Assembly (NCBI RefSeq): GCF_016887565.1
Contig: NZ_CP069396.1
Coordinates: 5,686,001-5,750,000, forward strand
Reading direction: 5' to 3'
DNA: 64,000 nt
DNA from: Archangium violaceum
GTDB taxonomy: Bacteria; Myxococcota; Myxococcia; Myxococcales; Myxococcaceae
Shown here: piece after piece, positions 60,614-64,000 of the stretch
Numbering within the stretch: position 1 is the stretch's first letter
Layout: every line of letters begins with the position of its first letter
Notes under the pieces: generated by a model
Databases searched by the model: none
Told to the model about the DNA's origin: nothing
The model's input: only the letters and a program-made list of their open reading frames with translations
Made by a program: the position numbers and the translations under genes

Positions 60614-62455
60614 ATGAGCAGGACGCGGAAGTTCCTCATCACCGGTCTGTTGGGCACGCTCGCGGCATGTGGTGGGCAGGAGCCCCAGGAGCCGGTGGGC
60701 TCCCAGGGTCTCGAGCTCGCGGCCAACGCCGCGGGACTGACCGCTACCTTCAGCAGCAGCTCGAGCTGGGAGGGTGGCTTCAATGGTGTGATCACCATCA
60801 AGAACACCACGAGCAGCCAGATCTCCGACTGGGCGGTGTCCTTCAAGTTCAACGGCAACGCCGCGATCAGCGGTACTCCCTGGGGCGCCGGCGGTTCCGC
60901 CACCCGGGCGAGCGACGGGACGTGGACCGTCCTGCCGAACACCTGGGGCGGCAACATCGTGCCCGCCAACGGCACCATCACCGTCACCTACGGAGGCACG
61001 GGCACCTACAGCGGGGTGAGCACCTGCACCATCAACGGGTACTCCTGTGGCGGGAGCCTGCCGCCTCCCGTGGATGCCACGCCTCCGGCGGTGAGCCTCT
61101 CGGCCAGCCCGACCAACCTCACGAGCGCGGGCAGCGTGAGCCTCTCCGCGCCGGCCACCGACAACGTGGGCGTGACGAAGGTCGAGTTCTTCAGGAACGG
61201 GGTGCTGCTGAGCACGGACACCTCCAGCCCCTTCACCGCGTCCGACGCCTTCAGCTCCAGCGGCCAGAACGGCACCTACGGCTACACGGCCAAGGCCTAT
61301 GACGCCGCGGGGAACACCGCCACCTCCAGCGCGGCGAGCGTCACCGTCAACATCGGCGGCACTCCTCCGCCTCCCCCGACCGGGAGGATGTACATCGGCT
61401 ACGCCAGCAGCTGGAACACGAGCATCAACGACCTCACGCCCGCCATCATCCCCAGCTACTACACGCACGTGAACCTCGCCTTCGTGCGGCCGGACATGGC
61501 GTACGTGAAGGGCTCGTACGAGTTCGATCAGGCCGTGGCGGGCTTCGAGTTCTTCGAGGGGGCCACGACGAACACCGGGCAGAAGAAGTTCACCCGGGAG
61601 CAGGCGCTGACGCTCATCAACAACATCAAGGCGCTGCGCCAGCGCGGCACCCAGGTGTGGATCTCCGTCGGCGGTTGGAGCTACAGCCAGGGCAGCCAGT
61701 GGGCGAACTTCAACGCGGCGCACGTCGTCGACCTGGCGCAGGACCTGGGTGCCGACGGCGTCGACATCGACTGGGAGTCCAGCGGCAGCAGCTGCAACAA
61801 GCTCACGGCGGACCAGTTCAGCTGCAGCAAGGATGGGGAGATCTCCAACATCATCACCAGCCTCCACAACACCATCCAGAGCCGGGGCCTGTCGCTGGGC
61901 ATCTCGATCGCCGGCTGGTCCACGGGCGCCTACTACGTGAAGGGCACGCCGTTCGAGGAGGGCAAGGTGCAGTGGGGCTCGCCCTTCGGTGGAACGATGT
62001 ACACGGTGGTGAAGAACCACGGCAACAAGCTGCACCACATCAACCTCATGTCCTACGACGGCGGCGACTACTACGACCCGCGCGAGGGCTATGAGTCCTA
62101 CCGGGCCATCTACAGCGGGCCCATCGCCATGGGTCTGGAGATCGCTCCGGAGGGCGCCGGTGGCGCGACGCTGAAGCTCAACGCGGAGCCCGGCACGGTG
62201 TACGACGCCGAGATGCTCACCGGGCAGAACAACATGGCGACGAAGTATTACAACGTCGAGACGCTCGCCACGTACATGAAGAACAAGGGCAAGCCGACGG
62301 ACGGCATGATGGTGTGGCAGATCTGGAAGGAGCGCGTCCACGCGTCGCCCCCGGCCGGAGCGGCGGGGGTGAACTCCGCTGGCCAGCTGGTGTGCCAGCT
62401 CCTGAGCATCACCAGCAATTGCAACCAGAGCCTGCCCAACCTCCCGAAGTACTAG
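60614..62455 (+). CDS. GH18 chitinase lipoprotein with CBM2 and Ig-like domains
   Basis: A 613-aa lipoprotein. The start at 60614 (GGAGG upstream) gives lipobox LAAC (Cys19). Residues 40-145 are a CBM2-type cellulose/chitin-binding domain (FNGVITIKNTTSSQISDWAVSF). Residues 155-248 are an Ig-like domain. Residues 258-613 are a GH18 barrel with ISVGGW and DGVDIDWE (Asp381, Asp384, Asp386, Glu388). The sub-barrel is longer and different from that of the chitinase at 54941, so the two should have different product patterns. A perfect 16-bp hairpin follows. Confidence 0.92.
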   Translation: MSRTRKFLITGLLGTLAACGGQEPQEPVGSQGLELAANAAGLTATFSSSSSWEGGFNGVITIKNTTSSQISDWAVSFKFNGNAAISGTPWGAGGSATRASDGTWTVLPNTWGGNIVPANGTITVTYGGTGTYSGVSTCTINGYSCGGSLPPPVDATPPAVSLSASPTNLTSAGSVSLSAPATDNVGVTKVEFFRNGVLLSTDTSSPFTASDAFSSSGQNGTYGYTAKAYDAAGNTATSSAASVTVNIGGTPPPPPTGRMYIGYASSWNTSINDLTPAIIPSYYTHVNLAFVRPDMAYVKGSYEFDQAVAGFEFFEGATTNTGQKKFTREQALTLINNIKALRQRGTQVWISVGGWSYSQGSQWANFNAAHVVDLAQDLGADGVDIDWESSGSSCNKLTADQFSCSKDGEISNIITSLHNTIQSRGLSLGISIAGWSTGAYYVKGTPFEEGKVQWGSPFGGTMYTVVKNHGNKLHHINLMSYDGGDYYDPREGYESYRAIYSGPIAMGLEIAPEGAGGATLKLNAEPGTVYDAEMLTGQNNMATKYYNVETLATYMKNKGKPTDGMMVWQIWKERVHASPPAGAAGVNSAGQLVCQLLSITSNCNQSLPNLPKY

Positions 62456-62467
62456 CGGCGGGCGGGC

Positions 62468-62508
62468 CACCACCGGGTGCGAGCGGTGCTGACTCGCACC
62501 CGGTGGTG
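62468..62508 (+). terminator. Perfect 16-bp hairpin after the CBM2 chitinase
   Basis: CACCACCGGGTGCGAG and CTCGCACCCGGTGGTG pair without mismatch around a 9-base loop, 12 bases after the stop. No T-run follows. Confidence 0.7.
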
Positions 62509-62536
62509 ACACGGGTGATTCCGCCGCCAGGCCCTC

Positions 62537-62609
62537 CAGCAGTGGGGGTTGCCGGGGAGCGGGTGCTCGCGGGCACCAGGAGCCTCATCAGCAGTGGGGG
62601 TTGCCGGGG
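62537..62609. repeat. 21-bp direct repeat between chitinase and sigma factor
   Basis: The string beginning CAGCAGTGGGGGTTGCCGGG occurs at 62537-62557 and 62589-62609, 52 bases apart. It lies in the 209-base gap between convergent genes; nothing else is seen there. It could be a short local duplication. Confidence 0.6.
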
Positions 62610-62664
62610 TCAGCCGGGTGCCACGAGCGCGACGACGAAACCACCAGAAGGCGTGAAAGGCCTT

Positions 62665-63234
62665 TCACAGCATCACTGCGTCTTGTCCGACCTCGCGGAA
62701 GAGGAGCTCGCGCAGGTGGGCCCGGCCCAGGCGCAGCCGGCTGCGGACCGTCTCGAAGGGGACCTCCAGCTCCTCGGCCATCTCCGGGACGCTCATCCCC
62801 ATCACGTGGTGGAGGAGCAGGGCGCGCCGCTGCTCGTCGGAGAGCCGCTCCAGCAGCTTCGTCATGTGCTCGCGCAGCAGGCAGTCATCCGGAGCCTCGT
62901 CCTCCGAGGCCATCGTGGCCGACTCCACGGCCTCGTCGTCCACGTCCACCTGGCTGCGCTCGGCGCGCGCCCGTCTCGAGGCGGCGAAGGTGACGCGGAC
63001 CACCACTCGGTCCGCCCAGGACACGAACGCGCCTTCTCCGCGGTAGGTGGGCAGCCCGCGCAGGATGGCGACCAGCGCCTCCTGGGTGATGTCATCTACC
63101 TCGGAGTCGACGTGGACCGAGTACCGGACGAGGTTGCGTACCCGCGGAAGCAGTTCCGCCAGCAGGGACTCGGCCGCATCACGCCGTCCCGCGATCGCCG
63201 CACGGATGCGCGGCTCCTCGGTGGGCACCATCAT
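62665..63234 (-). CDS. ECF-type RNA polymerase sigma factor
   Basis: About 189 aa. Region 2 is LLAELLPRVRNLVRYSVHVDSEVDDITQEALVAILRGLPTY (the DDITQEA core). Region 4 is LERLSDEQRRALLLHHVMGMSVPEMAEELEVPFETVRSRLRLGRAHL, a typical helix-turn-helix. The two are joined by an acidic linker. The start is uncertain: ATGs at 63234, 63231, 63267 and 63273 are all in frame and none has a clear ribosome site; 63234 is taken as it begins just ahead of the conserved part. No adjacent anti-sigma gene is seen. It lies between two chitinase genes, which it may or may not control. Confidence 0.88.
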   Translation of the reverse strand: MMVPTEEPRIRAAIAGRRDAAESLLAELLPRVRNLVRYSVHVDSEVDDITQEALVAILRGLPTYRGEGAFVSWADRVVVRVTFAASRRARAERSQVDVDDEAVESATMASEDEAPDDCLLREHMTKLLERLSDEQRRALLLHHVMGMSVPEMAEELEVPFETVRSRLRLGRAHLRELLFREVGQDAVML

Positions 63235-63326
63235 CGGGCGATTACACGTGCTGTGGGTTCTGAGCATTTGCATGGGTAGAAGGGGGGTGGGGGAGGGGGG
63301 TTCATCCCCGGTACGCCGGCCTGCGG

Positions 63327-63382
63327 GGGGCGGGGCTCTCTGGGTTCGAGCCCCAATCCCGGACCCTGACGAGCCCCGCCCC
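63327..63382. other. 12-bp GC-rich inverted repeat upstream of the sigma factor
   Basis: GGGGCGGGGCTC (63327-63338) and GAGCCCCGCCCC (63371-63382) are perfect complements with 32 bases between. It lies upstream of the sigma-factor gene and beyond the chitinase terminator, so it could be a regulator site or a second terminator. Confidence 0.45.
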
Positions 63383-63462
63383 TCGGCCACGGCAATACCG
63401 GCACCGGCAAGGACGCATGCGTCCCCACCGGTCAGGTGCTGCGACTACCGTTCATGCTGGAG

Positions 63463-63495
63463 GTCCGGCCACGCGAGCACTTCGCGTGGCCGGAC
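63463..63495 (-). terminator. Perfect 14-bp hairpin after the third chitinase
   Basis: GTCCGGCCACGCGA, five bases, TCGCGTGGCCGGAC form a perfect stem-loop six bases after the stop at 63502 (minus strand). A T-run is lacking. Confidence 0.75.
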
Positions 63496-63501
63496 AGGGG
63501 G

Positions 63502-64000
63502 TTACTTCAGCTTCTGGTACAGCGCATCCGTCAGCGAGCCGTCATCCGAGCTCAGCTCCCAGGCCATCGAACCACCCAGGCCCTTGCTCAGGATGTAGTC
63601 CGCCTTGGCGTTCATGGACTGCACGTCGTCGTAGGCGATCCAGATCTTCGTGGACGGGTTGTAGACGTAGGCCTCATTGGCCTGCGGGTGGAAGTACTTG
63701 GTGTACCCGGAGCCGGCGCGCTCGTAGTTGTTCTTGATGTCCTTGAAGTCGAACACACCCGTCAGGCCGGACGCGCCGTCATCCCAGGTGCCCTTGGTGG
63801 GGACGCCAGGCTGGAAGAGGCCGTTGTTGGTGCTCGGCACGTTGCCCCAGCCGCGGCCGTAGTACGGCACGCCCAGGACGATCTTGTTGGCCGGCACGCC
63901 CAGCTCGAGCATCTTCGACACCGTCGCGTCGCTCCAGAAGCCGGTGCTCGCGGCCGGGTCGCCGGGGACGGCGTAGAGCGCGGACTGGAAGTTCGTCGTG
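63502..64000 (-). CDS. GH18 chitinase, C-terminal part (start beyond window)
   Basis: Only the last ~166 residues are inside the window; the frame is open to base 64000. The visible end of the GH18 barrel has NKIVLGVPYYGRGWGNV (late strand), FDFKDIKNNY, EAYVYNPSTKIWIAYDDVQS and GLGGSMAWELSSDDGSL (the Trp at the end of strand 8 that lines the chitin site). This is the bacterial ChiA-like or ChiC-like class, and differs from the two other GH18 genes in the window. The catalytic DxxDxDxE is outside. It is the third chitinase in about 9 kb. Confidence 0.92.
   Translation of the reverse strand, partial: TTNFQSALYAVPGDPAASTGFWSDATVSKMLELGVPANKIVLGVPYYGRGWGNVPSTNNGLFQPGVPTKGTWDDGASGLTGVFDFKDIKNNYERAGSGYTKYFHPQANEAYVYNPSTKIWIAYDDVQSMNAKADYILSKGLGGSMAWELSSDDGSLTDALYQKLK

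Noticed and set aside
63340-63366. tRNA T-arm-like stretch GGGTTCGAGCCCC followed by CCCGGACC
   Set aside because: No matching acceptor strand, D-arm or anticodon arm upstream; only a chance resemblance.

Overview
The window is GC-rich and densely packed. It looks like chromosome from a predatory delta-proteobacterium, most likely a myxobacterium of the Cystobacterineae (Archangium/Cystobacter-like). This is inferred from a Ser/Thr kinase with a C-terminal PEGA domain, a DUSAM-type tandem-repeat protein, many lipoproteins with clear lipoboxes, sigma-54 promoters with upstream enhancer palindromes, and an arsenal of secreted hydrolases. No rRNA, tRNA, CRISPR array or insertion sequence was recognised.

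Region 1 (1-19.9 kb) starts with an oxidoreductase cut by the window edge and a zinc-peptidase-like lipoprotein. It then holds a long leftward operon of very large, mostly uncharacterised proteins: a 1350-aa protein, a phage-tail-fibre-like repeat protein, a ComEC-like metallo-beta-lactamase-fold enzyme, a 1240-aa DUF6603-like protein and a 629-aa protein. A thaumatin-like-domain protein with its own sigma-54 promoter follows. Upstream lies a partial second copy: the leader and tail-fibre gene are duplicated, the tail-fibre tip has diverged, and nearly all of the 1350-aa gene is deleted. Similar TGAC/GTCA palindromes precede four transcription units. This is the best candidate in the window for an undescribed system.

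Region 2 (20-29.3 kb) has a TPR-like periplasmic protein, a PEGA kinase, a Cys-rich lipoprotein with a DUSAM-like partner, a small arsenic operon (arsR, arsC, small membrane protein) with a clear ArsR operator, and a translationally coupled pair (781-codon lipoprotein ORF plus cytosolic partner) resembling a toxin-immunity module. A relic of the putative immunity gene lies nearby.

Region 3 (29.5-38.6 kb) is a catabolic cluster for an aromatic compound: flavin monooxygenase, extradiol-type dioxygenase, Rieske ferredoxin, two fumarylacetoacetase-family hydrolases, an amidohydrolase/decarboxylase and a cyclase-family hydrolase. A LysR regulator is central, and similar boxes lie in both divergent promoter regions. 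A DHCR24-like FAD oxidoreductase follows.

Region 4 (38.6-51.1 kb) is mixed: a SnoaL-like protein, a trypsin-like lipoprotein carrying a 360-bp tandem duplication, two MFS transporters, a striking arthropod hemocyanin/prophenoloxidase-type protein, YebC, a type IV pilin-like protein, and polyphosphate kinase.

Region 5 (51.3-64 kb) reads as a fungal-cell-wall island: a CBM6/thaumatin-like (beta-1,3-glucanase-like) protein, a GH30 glucanase with a ricin-type lectin, three GH18 chitinases (one cut by the window end), a xylose-type sugar ABC transporter behind a LacI-type operator, a HAD phosphatase and an ECF sigma factor. Together these would cut chitin and beta-glucans outside the cell and import released sugar.
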